A stretch of DNA of 64,000 bases from Clostridiales bacterium (GCA_022774865.1 JALFLH010000003.1:29065-93064); one strand, 5' to 3'. Positions 49,729 through 59,706 are shown, counted from the stretch's first letter. Program-made: numbers and translations. The notes: generated by a model from the sequence alone, not told the origin.

Positions 49729-50799
49729 GTGAAAAAACTCAGCGTATGTGTTCTGTTCGGCGGCAGAAGTCCCGAGCATGAGGTGTCTCTGCGGTCTGCG
49801 GAGGCCGTGCTGAATCATATGGACCCTGAAAAATACAACGTGTTTCCGGTTGGAATTACCAAGGACGGAGACTGGATGATCTTTGGCGGCCGGGATTACT
49901 CCGAACTGCCCAGTGGACAGTGGATTCACAATCCCAATAACTGCCGCGGTACCATTTCTCCGATTCGGGGGCAGGGGCTTTTCCGATTTGAGGGAGATTG
50001 CGTGGTTCGGGAACGGATCGATGTGGTGTTCCCGGTGCTTCACGGCGAAAACGGAGAGGATGGTGCCATTCAGGGGCTGCTTCAGCTCGCGGGGATTCCC
50101 TATGTGGGCCCACACATTGCCGCCTCCGCCGTATCCATGGACAAGACGCTGACCAAGCTGGTCGCCGATCTGGCGGGCGTCACGCAGGCGGCGTGGCATT
50201 TGGTGCGCAGATCCGATCTGGAGCACCATGAGGATCTGCTGATGGATACACTGGAAAACCGGTTTTCCTATCCCATGTTTGTAAAGCCAGCCGGAACCGG
50301 CTCCTCCGTGGGGGTTAGTAAGGCGGCGAACCGGGAGTCTTTGAAAGCCGCGCTGCATTCCGCAGCTAAGTATGATGAAAAGGTGCTGGTGGAGGAATTC
50401 ATTCACGGCAGAGAAATCGAGGTGGCCGTCATGGGCAACGAAAACCCGGTGGCTTCCGGCTGCGGTGAGATTGATTCTGGCGCCGAATTCTATGATTATG
50501 ATGCCAAGTATGTGACAAATACCTCCACGGCGTATATCCCCGCCCGGATCAGCGAGGAAGTGGAGGAACAGGTGCGGGAGACGGCGGTGAAGCTCTACAG
50601 TGCCATCGGCTGTCAGGGCATGGCCCGGGTGGACTTCTTCGTAACCTACGAGGACAACCGGGTGGTGTTCAACGAGATCAATACAATTCCGGGCTTTACG
50701 TCTATTTCCATGTATCCCAAGCTGTTTGAAGCGTCGGGAATCCCGTTTGACCAGCTTGTTGACGAACTGCTCCGTCTGGCCATGGAGGCTTGCCAATGA
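49729..50799 (+). CDS. ddl: D-alanine--D-alanine ligase
   Basis: This 356-residue ATP-grasp enzyme has VLFGGRSPEHEVSLRSA, the ATP-grasp VKPAGTGSSVGVSKA, VEEFIHGREIEVAV and the final NEINTIPGFTSISMYPKLF. It makes the D-Ala-D-Ala terminus. The IPGFT and the SMYPKL loop carry Tyr, so this is the D-Ala rather than the D-Lac type. GTG start with GAGGCGATG upstream. Confidence 0.94.
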   Translation: MKKLSVCVLFGGRSPEHEVSLRSAEAVLNHMDPEKYNVFPVGITKDGDWMIFGGRDYSELPSGQWIHNPNNCRGTISPIRGQGLFRFEGDCVVRERIDVVFPVLHGENGEDGAIQGLLQLAGIPYVGPHIAASAVSMDKTLTKLVADLAGVTQAAWHLVRRSDLEHHEDLLMDTLENRFSYPMFVKPAGTGSSVGVSKAANRESLKAALHSAAKYDEKVLVEEFIHGREIEVAVMGNENPVASGCGEIDSGAEFYDYDAKYVTNTSTAYIPARISEEVEEQVRETAVKLYSAIGCQGMARVDFFVTYEDNRVVFNEINTIPGFTSISMYPKLFEASGIPFDQLVDELLRLAMEACQ

Positions 50800-51242
50800 A
50801 ACAGGATGTGATTCTGACAATCTGTGGGCGGCAGACCTACGAGGGGCAGGAGCCGGATGTGATCGAGCTGACCACGGACGGAACCATGGAATTTCAGGAC
50901 GGCGGCTGGAACATCAGCTATGAGGAATCGGAGCTGACCGGGCTGCAGGGTGTTACCACCACCTTCCGCGTGGAGCCGGGACGGGTGACGCTGAACCGAA
51001 CCGGAAAGCTCCGCTCCCGGATGGTTTTTCAGGAGGGAACCGCGCACGAGAGCCTGTACCAGATGGAGTTCGGCGCCCTGATGGTCACGGTCTGTGCTGA
51101 CCGGGTGTTTTATGATTTGGTACCCGATGGCGGCACGATTGATCTGGTGTACAGCATTGAGATTGAAAACAGTGCCGTGGGCATGGTGGATTACCATCTG
51201 GATATCCGGGCCAAAAACCCGAAAAACGCGGGGGAGTCGTGA
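50796..51242 (+). CDS. DUF1934 (YwiB-like) beta-barrel protein
   Basis: This 148-residue protein has GRQTYEGQEPDVIELTTDG, YEESELTGLQGVTTTFRVE and TVCADRVFYDL, the lipocalin-like DUF1934 pattern. The family is widespread in Firmicutes without a defined ligand. It overlaps ddl by four bases (ATGA). Confidence 0.87.
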   Translation: MKQDVILTICGRQTYEGQEPDVIELTTDGTMEFQDGGWNISYEESELTGLQGVTTTFRVEPGRVTLNRTGKLRSRMVFQEGTAHESLYQMEFGALMVTVCADRVFYDLVPDGGTIDLVYSIEIENSAVGMVDYHLDIRAKNPKNAGES

Positions 51243-51288
51243 ATACGCTTTCGTTTCCCAAGCGGAAAAGCAGCCAAAACTTCGGTGA

Positions 51289-51326
51289 AAAATTGCCCGT
51301 TTCCGAAATTGGAAACGGGCAATTCT
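51289..51326. terminator. Intrinsic terminator between DUF1934 and the RluA-type gene
   Basis: A 14-bp stem AATTGCCCGTTTCC/GGAAACGGGCAATT. Confidence 0.82.
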
Positions 51327-52291
51327 CAAATAACGGTGCCGGGGAAATAGGTATCCACGAAATCCACCGTCTGAACCTGAAAACTCTTTCCGTCCAGGTA
51401 GGCAAGGCTGCCCGCCTCCGTGGTGAAGCGGAACGTCAGCTTGTAGGAATAAAGAGCCTGATAGCTTCGGTCAAATCGTTTGTCCAGCTTGCCGTACTTT
51501 CCGTCGCCCAGCAGCGGATGCCCCGCGTGGGCAAACTGGGCGCGGATCTGGTGGGTTCGGCCGGTAATCAGCTCGCATTCCACCAGAGAAAGCTCCCGGG
51601 TGGAGGCGAGGGTAGTGTAGTTGGTCTGGCAGGTCTTGGAACCGGGCTGGGGGGTATCGGTGACAAAAACCCGGTTCTTTTTCGCGTCCTTGAAAAGATA
51701 CCCTTTCAGCACGCCCTCCCGGGGCTTTGGCGTTCCCTCGACAATGGCCAGATACCGTTTGTCGATTTCCCGATCCTTGATCTTCTGATTCATTACCCGC
51801 AGCGCCTCGGCGGTTTTGGCGGCAATGACAATTCCCCCGGTGTTTCGGTCAATGCGGTTGCACAGGGCGGGGGTGAAGGAGTTTTCAACCCGGGGATTCC
51901 ATTCCCGCTTCTGGTACAGGTAGGCCTGAATGTGGTCGATCAGGGTGCGGCCGTACTCGGCACCGTCATGGGGATGGACGGCCAGCCCCGGCCGCTTGTC
52001 CACCAGCAGGATATTCCCGTCCTCATAGACGATATTCAGCCTGGGCGCCGCAACAGTCAGGTAGGCATTGTCCGCCCGGGGCTTGTCAAAGAATTCGTCG
52101 TTGATGTAAAGCTGGAGCACGTCGCCCGCTTTCAGCCGGGTGTCCCGTTCCGCACGGGCGCCGTTGCACTTGATACGCTTGATGCGGATGTATTTCTGTG
52201 CCAGAGAAGCCGGGAGCAGGGGAATCGCCTTGGCCAGAAAGCGGTCCAGCCGCTGCCCGGCGTCATTTGCGGTAATTGTGATTTCTTTCAT
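51326..52291 (-). CDS. RluA-family RNA pseudouridine synthase
   Basis: This 321-residue enzyme has an S4-type N-terminal domain (DAGQRLDRFLAKAIP) and a pseudouridine synthase domain with the catalytic Asp in RIDRNTGGIV (usual HRLDRDTSG). LVECELITGRTHQIRAQFAH follows. Site specificity, rRNA or tRNA, cannot be told. It begins four bases within hprK (ATGA overlap). Confidence 0.92.
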   Translation of the reverse strand: MKEITITANDAGQRLDRFLAKAIPLLPASLAQKYIRIKRIKCNGARAERDTRLKAGDVLQLYINDEFFDKPRADNAYLTVAAPRLNIVYEDGNILLVDKRPGLAVHPHDGAEYGRTLIDHIQAYLYQKREWNPRVENSFTPALCNRIDRNTGGIVIAAKTAEALRVMNQKIKDREIDKRYLAIVEGTPKPREGVLKGYLFKDAKKNRVFVTDTPQPGSKTCQTNYTTLASTRELSLVECELITGRTHQIRAQFAHAGHPLLGDGKYGKLDKRFDRSYQALYSYKLTFRFTTEAGSLAYLDGKSFQVQTVDFVDTYFPGTVI

Positions 52292-53235
52292 GAAGATTTT
52301 CCCATGTCCTGCTCAAAATGGCGGTTGATCTGATCTGTGAATTCCAGCGCCGGGTTGTAGCCCATTTTCCGCTGGCGGTTGTTCATGGCGGCGACCTCCA
52401 GAATCACGGCCAGATTCCGTCCCGGGGTAATGGGAATGGTGTTCATGGGAATTTTTACGCCCAGAATCTCCATGTACTGGTCTTCCAGTCCCAGCCGGTC
52501 ATAGACCTCCTGCGTGTTCCACGGTACGATGTTCACCACCAGATTGACTTCGTTTTCCGCCTTGACGGCGCCCATGCCGAAGAGCTTTGCCACATTGATG
52601 ATGCCGATGCCACGAAGTTCCACATAGTTTCGGATCAGCTCCGGCGCCGTACCAATCAGGGAACCACCGGAAACTTTCCGGATTTCCACGGCGTCATCGG
52701 CAATCAGCCGGTGGCCGCGCTTGAGAAGCTCCACAGCCGCCTCGCTCTTGCCGATACCGCTTTCACCGATGAGCAGAACGCCTTCGCCATAGACCTCCAT
52801 CAGGACGCCGTGGCGCGTGATCCGGGGAGCCAACGCCGCCCGGAGATAGGTGATAATACTGGAAATCAGGGTGCTGGTGGTCTCGGAGGAGCGAAGCACC
52901 GTAATGTTGTGCTTTTTGGCCATGGCGATACATTCCGCCCCGGGCTGGATGTTCCGGGCGATGACCAGCGCCGGAAATTTGTAGGCGAACAGGCGGTCAA
53001 AAACCACGGTGCGCTCCTGCTCGGTCAGTTTTTCCAGATAGCTGGTTTCCACATTGCCCAGAACCTGCAGGCGCATGGGTTCAAAATGGTCGAAATAGCC
53101 CGCCAACTGCAGCCCCGGACGCGCCACGTCCGCGACGGTCAGGCGGATGGAGGGATAATCTGTGGAGGCAAAAGCCACCTGCAGGTCGAATTCCTTAGCA
53201 ATGGTTGTCAGCGGGACGCTGTAGGTATCGATCAC
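52288..53235 (-). CDS. hprK: HPr kinase/phosphorylase
   Basis: This 315-residue bifunctional enzyme phosphorylates and dephosphorylates HPr Ser46 in Firmicutes carbon catabolite control. Its P-loop is GESGIGKSEAA, followed by HRLIADDAVEIRK and GIGIINVAKLFG. GTG at 53235 has GAGGTGG five bases upstream; other GTG/TTG starts upstream (53244, 53238) remain possible. Confidence 0.93.
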   Translation of the reverse strand: MIDTYSVPLTTIAKEFDLQVAFASTDYPSIRLTVADVARPGLQLAGYFDHFEPMRLQVLGNVETSYLEKLTEQERTVVFDRLFAYKFPALVIARNIQPGAECIAMAKKHNITVLRSSETTSTLISSIITYLRAALAPRITRHGVLMEVYGEGVLLIGESGIGKSEAAVELLKRGHRLIADDAVEIRKVSGGSLIGTAPELIRNYVELRGIGIINVAKLFGMGAVKAENEVNLVVNIVPWNTQEVYDRLGLEDQYMEILGVKIPMNTIPITPGRNLAVILEVAAMNNRQRKMGYNPALEFTDQINRHFEQDMGKSS

Positions 53236-53335
53236 CAATGCCACCTCATTTCATATGTCTTTTCGAATATTATACCTGGGCGGGGGCGGAATATCAACCC
53301 ATTTTGAAAAAAACACAAAAAATATAAAAAAGTGC

Positions 53336-53364
53336 TTGCATTTTTTCGGAAAGTCTGGTATCAT
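53336..53364 (+). promoter_or_regulatory. Promoter of rpmB
   Basis: TTGCAT (53336-53341), 17 bases, TATCAT (53359-53364), in an AT-rich segment. CGCC/GGGCG at 53372-53385 forms a small leader hairpin. Confidence 0.7.
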
Positions 53365-53424
53365 ATCTAAGCGCCTGTAAGGGCGTGAGTTTGTGAGTGA
53401 TCATGCGGATGGGAGGTGCAGTGA

Positions 53425-53613
53425 ATGGCGAAGTGTGATTTTTGTGGTAAGGGCGTGACCTTCGGAATCAAGGTTTCCCACTCCCACAGACGTTCCAATC
53501 GTGCCTGGAAGCCCAACGTGAAGCGGGTCAAGGCTATTGTTGACGGAACTCCGTGCCATGTGTACGCTTGTACCAGATGCCTCCGCTCCAACAAGGTTGA
53601 GCGCGCGGTCTAA
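53425..53613 (+). CDS. rpmB: 50S ribosomal protein L28
   Basis: This 62-residue basic protein has the L28 opening MAKCDFCGKGVTFG, NVSHSHRR-like region SHSHRRSNRAWKPNVKRV, and a second Cys pair (YACTRCLRS), a zinc-binding C+ version. GGGAGG precedes the ATG. Confidence 0.96.
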   Translation: MAKCDFCGKGVTFGIKVSHSHRRSNRAWKPNVKRVKAIVDGTPCHVYACTRCLRSNKVERAV

Positions 53614-53630
53614 GAAAGAGCATCAATCTG

Positions 53631-53659
53631 AAAGACAGGTCGAAAGGCCTGTCTTTTTT
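53631..53659 (+). terminator. Intrinsic terminator after rpmB
   Basis: Stem AAAGACAGG/CCTGTCTTT then a T-run. Confidence 0.88.
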
Positions 53660-53688
53660 GCATGGAACCTCCGATTTGCGAAGATAGC

Positions 53689-53718
53689 TTGACAAACGCC
53701 GGTGGGAAATGGTAAAAT
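53689..53718 (+). promoter_or_regulatory. Promoter of the T-box-cysS operon
   Basis: TTGACA (53689-53694), 18 bases, TAAAAT (53713-53718). Confidence 0.65.
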
Positions 53719-53723
53719 ACAGC

Positions 53724-53925
53724 TAACCAACCTGCGAAGAACGGAAAGAGTAGCATTCTCCAGGCCAGCAGAGAGTCCGGGTCATCGGCTGAAAGCCCGG
53801 GCGGGCGCGGTGAGCGAACGTGCGTCCGGGAGCGGGGACAAATGCATATCAAGCGATAAATGAGAGTGGAACCGCGAGCTTTGCCCGCCTCTTGTGCCCC
53901 GTGGCATAAGAGGCGTTATTTTATG
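53724..53925 (+). promoter_or_regulatory. T-box leader (cysteine specifier) of cysS
   Basis: The leader has the AGAGAGTCCGGGTC stem I start, the T-box core GAGTGGAACCGCG at 53864-53876 and a 12-bp terminator GCCTCTTGTGCC/GGCATAAGAGGC (53887-53914) followed by a T-rich tail. The likely specifier triplet on the stem I 3' side is TGC (53821-53823), a cysteine codon, in agreement with cysS downstream. Confidence 0.9.
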
Positions 53926-53952
53926 CAATATTAGATTTGGAGGTAGTTTCAG

Positions 53953-55368
53953 ATGTATCTTTATAATTCGTTGTCTCATCAGAAGGAGCTGTTCGTACCC
54001 AATGACCCCAACCTGGTCAAGATGTACACCTGCGGCCCCACGGTATACCACTATGCGCACATCGGCAATCTGCGCACCTATATTATGGAGGATGTGCTGG
54101 AAAAGAGCCTGCGCTATCTGGGTTACCCGGTGAAGCGGGTGATGAATATTACCGATGTGGGTCATCTGTCCTCCGATGCGGATACCGGCGAGGATAAGAT
54201 GATCAAGGGCGCCAAACGGGAACACAAGACCGTCATGGAGATCGCGAAATACTATACCGACGCTTTCTTCGCCGACTGCGACAAGCTGAATATCAAACGC
54301 CCCGACGTGGTGGAGCCTGCCACCAACTGCATTGCGGAATACATCCATATGGTGCAGACCCTTTTAGATAAGGGCAAGGCATATCTGGCCGGCGGCAATG
54401 TGTATTTTGACACCTCCACGCTGGAACAATACTACGTATTCAATGACCATGATGAGGAAGATCTGGCCGTTGGTGTCCGGGAGGGCGTGGAAGAGGACAC
54501 CAACAAGCGCAACAGGAATGATTTCGTGCTGTGGTTTACCAAAAGCAAATTTGAGGATCAGGCACTCAAATGGGACTCCCCCTGGGGCGTGGGCTATCCC
54601 GGCTGGCACATTGAGTGCTCCTGCATTTCGATCAAACATCTGGGTGAGAGCCTGGATATTCACTGCGGCGGGATCGACAACGCGTTTCCCCATCACACCA
54701 ATGAAATTGCTCAGTCCGAAAGCTATCTGGGGCACAAATGGTGCAATTACTGGTTCCATGTCCACCACCTGAACACCGACAGCGGAAAGATGAGCAAGTC
54801 CAAGGGGGAATTTCTCACGGTTTCCCTGCTGGAACAGAAGGGTTACGACCCCATGGTCTACCGTCTGTTCTGCCTGCAGAGCCACTACCGCCGGAATCTG
54901 GTATTCTCCTGGGAGAATCTGGACAACGCGGCTCAGGCCTATGACAAACTGATTGCCAGGATTGCGACCCTCAAAAAAGAGGGCGAAGTGGATGAGGCGG
55001 CGCTGGCCAAGCTGAAGGAGCGCTTTGTGAACGCGCTGAACGCCGATTTGAACACTTCCCTGGCCGTTACTGCCATTTACGATGTGCTGAAGGCCAAGTG
55101 CAGCGATGCCACCAAGCTGGCAGCCATCCGTGATTTTGACCGGGTACTTTCTCTGAACCTGATTTCTGCCGCCGAGGCGTTGGCAAGGAAACAGGCGGAG
55201 GAAGAGGCTGCCAGCGCCGACCCCGAGATTGACGCGCTGGTTGCCGCCCGCACTGAAGCAAAAAAGGCCAAAAACTTTGCGGAGGCCGACCGTATCCGGG
55301 AGGAACTGAAAGCCCGGGGCATCGAGATTATGGACACCCCGCAGGGCGCAAAGTGGAGAAAACTATGA
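53953..55368 (+). CDS. cysS: Cysteinyl-tRNA synthetase
   Basis: This 471-residue class I synthetase has the HIGH-type motif YHYAHIGN (residues about 35-42), CGPTVYH, Zn-ligand HIECSC region, and KMSKS in GKMSKSKGEF. It charges tRNA-Cys and is controlled by the T-box in front. Its stop overlaps the polA start. Confidence 0.95.
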   Translation: MYLYNSLSHQKELFVPNDPNLVKMYTCGPTVYHYAHIGNLRTYIMEDVLEKSLRYLGYPVKRVMNITDVGHLSSDADTGEDKMIKGAKREHKTVMEIAKYYTDAFFADCDKLNIKRPDVVEPATNCIAEYIHMVQTLLDKGKAYLAGGNVYFDTSTLEQYYVFNDHDEEDLAVGVREGVEEDTNKRNRNDFVLWFTKSKFEDQALKWDSPWGVGYPGWHIECSCISIKHLGESLDIHCGGIDNAFPHHTNEIAQSESYLGHKWCNYWFHVHHLNTDSGKMSKSKGEFLTVSLLEQKGYDPMVYRLFCLQSHYRRNLVFSWENLDNAAQAYDKLIARIATLKKEGEVDEAALAKLKERFVNALNADLNTSLAVTAIYDVLKAKCSDATKLAAIRDFDRVLSLNLISAAEALARKQAEEEAASADPEIDALVAARTEAKKAKNFAEADRIREELKARGIEIMDTPQGAKWRKL

Positions 55369-57896
55369 AGCTGATGATTTTGGATGGCAACAGCGTTATC
55401 AACCGGGCCTATTTCGGCGTCAGACCGCTGACCACCCGGGATGGCCTGTACACCCACGCCATCTATGGTTTCCTGAACATTCTGGAGCGAATGGAAAAGG
55501 AGGAGCAGCCGGACGCGGTGTGCGTGGCCTTCGACCTCCATGGGCCAACCTTCCGTCATCTGAAATACGACGGCTACAAGGCAACCCGCCATGGTATGCC
55601 CGAGGAACTTGCCATGCAGATGCCCGTGATGAAGGATGTGCTGCGTGCCATGAATATCCCAATCTACGAGTGTCAGGGCTGGGAGGCCGACGACGTAATC
55701 GGCACCGTGGGGAAAATCTGCTCCAATAATGACTGGGAGTGCGTGGTGGTCACCGGCGACCGGGATTCCCTGCAGCTCATCGATCAGAATGTCCACGTGA
55801 AACTGGTGATTTCCAAACCGGGCCAGACCACGGCGACTCTTTACGATGAGGAAAAATTCCGGGCCGAATACGGCTTCGAGCCGAAACGGCTCATCGATTT
55901 GAAAGCCCTGATGGGCGATTCCTCCGACAATATTCCCGGTGTGGCCGGGGTTGGCCCCAAAACGGCTACGGAGCTGCTGCTGAAATTCGGCACATTGGAT
56001 GGCGTTTATGAGCACCTTTCGGATGCTTCCATTCGTCCCAAGCTGCGGGAGAAGCTGGAGGCCGGGAAAGAGGACGCCTATCTCTCCTATGAACTGGCAA
56101 CCATTGTCCCGGAAGCACCCATCGATTTTGAGCCGAAGGACGCGATTATCATGCCCTACAACCGGCCTGCCCTGTATGCGCTGTTCCAGCGGCTGGAATT
56201 TGTACGGCTGATTGACAAATACGGCCTGCGGGGCGCGGAGCTGGAACAGCCAAAAGTGGAAAAGAAAACCTCCGTACTGCCCCGACGGGAGGAACTGCCG
56301 GAAGCGGGGGCACCCTGCGCGGTGTATCTTGCCGGGGACGGAAGTCTGGGCATTGCGTGGGAGCAGGGGGTATGTACGCTGACACCCATGGAGGCGCAGA
56401 TGTTGGGCGACCGCCTGGCGAACCGCGGAAACTGCGTGTGCCATGATATGAAAGCCACCATGCACCGGCTGGATGAATTGAATCTGCATTACGGCACATT
56501 CGGGTTTGACACCGCCCTGGCGGCCTATGATCTGAACCCGTCCCAATCCGATTATCCGGTGTCCAAGCTGGCGACCAATTTTCTTGGGGTGTCCGTGGAG
56601 GACAGCGACGCGGCTGCCTGCGCTGAGGCACTCTGGAATCTGAGACCCGTGCTGGAGACGGAGCTGGAAGAACAGGGTATGAAAAAGCTGTACACGGAGA
56701 TTGAGCTTCCGTTGTGCCCTGTTCTGTATCGCATGGAGAAGCTGGGCATTGACATCGACCGGGCCCAGTTGGAACAGTTTGGCCAAATGCTGAGCCAGCG
56801 GATCGCCGGCTGCGAGGCGCTGATCTATTCCTATTCCGGCGGCTCTTTTAACATCAATTCCACGAAACAGCTTGGAGAACTCCTGTTTGAAAAGCTGGGG
56901 CTGCCTCCGGTGAAGAAAACCAAGACCGGCTACTCCACCAATGCGGATGTGCTGGAAAAGCTGAAAAACAAGCATCCCATTATTCCTGCCATCATGGATT
57001 ACCGGATGCTGACCAAGCTGAAATCCACCTACGCCGACGGCCTCCTGAAGGAAATCGGAACCGATGGCCGCATTCACACTACTTTCCAGAATCTGGTGAC
57101 GGCAACCGGCCGCCTGTCCTCCACGGAACCCAATCTGCAGAACATTCCCGTCCGCACTGATTTGGGCGCGGAGATCCGGAAAATGTTTATTCCCAAGCCG
57201 GGCTGCGTGCTGGTGGATGCGGATTACAGTCAGATCGAGCTGCGGGTGCTGGCCCATATCGCCGACGACAAGACCATGCAGGAGGCATTCCGCGGCGGCA
57301 TGGATATCCACACCGTAACGGCCTCTCAGGTGTTCGGCGTTCCGCCGGAGCAGGTGACGCCATTGCAGCGCCGTCATGCCAAGGCGGTCAATTTCGGCAT
57401 CGTCTACGGCATTTCCGAATTCTCCCTGGCGGAGGATATCGGCGTATCCCGGTATGAGGCCAGGGAATATATTGACAGTTATCTGGCCAACTACCGGGGC
57501 GTGAAAGCCTATATGAAGCGTGTGGTGGACGATGCCCGGGAAAAGGGCTACACCGAAACCATGTTCGGCCGCCGCCGCTATATCCCGGAACTGAAAAGCA
57601 GCAATTTCAACGTCCGCAGCGGGGCGGAACGGATTGCGCTGAATACCCCGATTCAGGGAACGGCGGCGGATCTGATTAAACTGGCCATGATCCGGGTGGA
57701 CAGGGCGCTGGCCGCGCATTTCCCGGAGGCAAGACTGTTACTTCAGGTGCACGATGAACTGATCGTGGAGTGCCCGGAGGAAATCGCGCCCCAGGTGGCG
57801 GCACTGGTCAGCCGGGAGATGGAGCAGGTGGCCTCCCTGAAGGTGCCTCTGACCGCGGAAGCAAAAATCGGAAAGAGCTGGTATGACGCAAAATGA
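55365..57896 (+). CDS. polA: DNA polymerase I
   Basis: This 843-residue protein has the 5'-3' exonuclease domain (residues 1-290, with VVTGDRDSLQLI), a degenerate 3'-5' exonuclease region and a family A polymerase domain: DADYSQIELRVLAHIADD, RRHAKAVNFGIVYGIS (O helix) and LLQVHDELIVE. It fills gaps in repair and replaces RNA primers. It starts within the cysS stop (ATGA). Confidence 0.95.
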   Translation: MKLMILDGNSVINRAYFGVRPLTTRDGLYTHAIYGFLNILERMEKEEQPDAVCVAFDLHGPTFRHLKYDGYKATRHGMPEELAMQMPVMKDVLRAMNIPIYECQGWEADDVIGTVGKICSNNDWECVVVTGDRDSLQLIDQNVHVKLVISKPGQTTATLYDEEKFRAEYGFEPKRLIDLKALMGDSSDNIPGVAGVGPKTATELLLKFGTLDGVYEHLSDASIRPKLREKLEAGKEDAYLSYELATIVPEAPIDFEPKDAIIMPYNRPALYALFQRLEFVRLIDKYGLRGAELEQPKVEKKTSVLPRREELPEAGAPCAVYLAGDGSLGIAWEQGVCTLTPMEAQMLGDRLANRGNCVCHDMKATMHRLDELNLHYGTFGFDTALAAYDLNPSQSDYPVSKLATNFLGVSVEDSDAAACAEALWNLRPVLETELEEQGMKKLYTEIELPLCPVLYRMEKLGIDIDRAQLEQFGQMLSQRIAGCEALIYSYSGGSFNINSTKQLGELLFEKLGLPPVKKTKTGYSTNADVLEKLKNKHPIIPAIMDYRMLTKLKSTYADGLLKEIGTDGRIHTTFQNLVTATGRLSSTEPNLQNIPVRTDLGAEIRKMFIPKPGCVLVDADYSQIELRVLAHIADDKTMQEAFRGGMDIHTVTASQVFGVPPEQVTPLQRRHAKAVNFGIVYGISEFSLAEDIGVSRYEAREYIDSYLANYRGVKAYMKRVVDDAREKGYTETMFGRRRYIPELKSSNFNVRSGAERIALNTPIQGTAADLIKLAMIRVDRALAAHFPEARLLLQVHDELIVECPEEIAPQVAALVSREMEQVASLKVPLTAEAKIGKSWYDAK

Positions 57897-58336
57897 TCTT
57901 TACAAATATGAGACCGCAACACATTGCGCAAGTGGCGGCGCTGGAAAAGGTTTGCTTTGGCAGTGCCGCGTGGAGCGAAAACAGCATCGCCACCGAACTG
58001 GAAAACCCGCTTGCGCTGTGGATCGTTGCGGATGACGATGGTAAGGTGCTGGGCTATGTTGGCTCCCAGACGGTGATGGATGAAACGGATATGATGAACA
58101 TAGCCGTTCACCCGGATTTCCGGCATCAGGGAATTGCGACGGGGCTGGTCGTTGACCTGATCAGCGCCCTGAAACTGCGGGGCAGCCACTGCCTGACTCT
58201 GGAAGTCCGGGCATCCAATGAGCCTGCAAAGGCGCTCTATGAGAAAATGGGCTTCCGGATGGTGGGCAGGCGTCCCGGATACTACCAAAATCCCAGGGAG
58301 GATGCTCTGATTCTGAGAAAGGAGTGGCGGATTTGA
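57893..58336 (+). CDS. rimI: Ribosomal-protein-alanine acetyltransferase RimI-like
   Basis: This 147-residue GNAT protein has IAVHPDFRHQGIATGLV (acetyl-CoA loop, near residue 68) and LEVRASNEPAKALYEKMGF. RimI acetylates ribosomal protein S18 in E. coli; in Firmicutes it lies next to tsaD as here. It overlaps polA by four bases. Confidence 0.9.
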   Translation: MIFTNMRPQHIAQVAALEKVCFGSAAWSENSIATELENPLALWIVADDDGKVLGYVGSQTVMDETDMMNIAVHPDFRHQGIATGLVVDLISALKLRGSHCLTLEVRASNEPAKALYEKMGFRMVGRRPGYYQNPREDALILRKEWRI

Positions 58337-59349
58337 ATATTCTGGCGATCGAATCCTCCTGCGATGAAACCGCTGTGGCCATCGTACGGGACGGCCGGGA
58401 GGTACTGACCGACTGCATTGCCTCCCAGGTGGCGCTCCACCGGGAGTACGGCGGTGTGGTGCCGGAAATCGCGTCCCGGAAACATATGGAAGCCATCTAC
58501 GCCCTGGCGGACCAGGCACTGGAGGAAGCGGGGCTGACCCGGCAGGCGATTGACGCGGTGGCCGTGACCTACGCGCCCGGTCTGATCGGCGCGGTGCTGG
58601 TGGGGGTGAATTTTGCCAAGGCCGCCGCGCTGGCCATGAATAAGCCGCTGATCCCGGTGCACCACATCCGGGGGCATATTGCCGCCAATTATCTGGCGTA
58701 CCCCGAATTGGAGCCGCCGTTTCTGTGTCTGGTGGTTTCCGGCGGGCATACCATGATTGTCGAGGTTAAAGACTATACCGATATGCGGATTCTGGGAACC
58801 ACGCTGGACGATGCGGCAGGGGAGTGCTTTGACAAGGTGGGCCGGGTGCTGGGAATGCCCTATCCCGGCGGCGCGGCGCTGGACAAGGCTGCCCAACAGG
58901 GTGACGAAAGCAAGTATCATCTGCCCTGCGCCAAACCGGGCACGAATCCCTATGACATGAGCTTCTCTGGCCTGAAGACGGCGACGCTGAATCTGATTCA
59001 CCACGCCGAGCAGGTGGGGGAAGCGCTGGATGTGAACAGTCTGTGCGCCGCTTTTACCGCGGCGGTGTCCGAAACACTGGTACCCCGGGTGGTGCGGGCT
59101 CTGAAGGAGACTGGCTACCGGAAGGTGGCTGTCGCGGGCGGCGTGGCTGCAAATTCCCGCATCCGCCATGACATTCTGGAAGCTGCCGGGGCGCTGGAGG
59201 CGCAGGTGTATATGCCCCCGCTGAAGCTGTGCGGCGACAATGGCGCCATGATCGGCGCGCAGGCGTACTATGAGTATCTGGCCGGCCATGTGGCAGATAT
59301 GAGCCTGAATGCCTACGCCACCAAGTCCATACTGGGGGAAGCACTTTAA
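58333..59349 (+). CDS. tsaD: tRNA threonylcarbamoyladenosine synthase subunit TsaD
   Basis: This 338-residue ASKHA-fold enzyme has ILAIESSCDETAVAI, the metal-binding HHIRGHIAANYL (about 106), LVVSGGHT and DNGAMIG near the end. It transfers threonylcarbamoyl to A37 of ANN-decoding tRNAs with TsaB and TsaE. The TTG at 58333 has AAAGGAG eight bases upstream and overlaps rimI; a GTG at 58324 is inside that site. Confidence 0.95.
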   Translation: MNILAIESSCDETAVAIVRDGREVLTDCIASQVALHREYGGVVPEIASRKHMEAIYALADQALEEAGLTRQAIDAVAVTYAPGLIGAVLVGVNFAKAAALAMNKPLIPVHHIRGHIAANYLAYPELEPPFLCLVVSGGHTMIVEVKDYTDMRILGTTLDDAAGECFDKVGRVLGMPYPGGAALDKAAQQGDESKYHLPCAKPGTNPYDMSFSGLKTATLNLIHHAEQVGEALDVNSLCAAFTAAVSETLVPRVVRALKETGYRKVAVAGGVAANSRIRHDILEAAGALEAQVYMPPLKLCGDNGAMIGAQAYYEYLAGHVADMSLNAYATKSILGEAL

Positions 59350-59364
59350 TTTCATGAAACAATG

Positions 59365-59405
59365 CAAAATGCAGGAGGCGGAGCAGCCTTCTGCATTTTG
59401 TTTTT
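59365..59405 (+). terminator. Intrinsic terminator after tsaD
   Basis: Stem CAAAATGCAG-AGG with CCT-CTGCATTTTG and GTTTTT. From here to 59706 the AT-richer stretch holds only a small CAAAATG/CATTTTG hairpin (59436-59453); I see no gene. Confidence 0.85.
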
Positions 59406-59706
59406 GAAAATGGATATTTATTCATGGATGTATATTGCAAAATGTTTTCATTTTGTAACAATTTCTTAAAAGTTCGTGACTGCCTGTATTTCCGGGAATT
59501 CGACGGACTTTGACAGAATTTTTGCTAAGACGCTCCTGTGGAGAAACCTGTGGAAAGTGTTGAATACTACGGTGCATATGCCATTGGAATCGGAAAACTG
59601 AAAATGAAATTAGGGTAGAAAACATAACTTTCGGATGAAAATTGGAGAGAGAATGGCGAAAATATCTGCAATCTTTCAGTCATTCCAGCCTGCAAGGCGT
59701 CTTTGT

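Noticed and set aside
55077..57719. 880-codon minus-strand open frame antisense to polA
   Set aside because: polA carries all expected motifs on the plus strand; the antisense frame has no recognisable domain or start site.
59537..59557. Two TGTGGA-type DnaA-box-like sites
   Set aside because: Each differs from the consensus at more than one position and there is no cluster or replication gene nearby.
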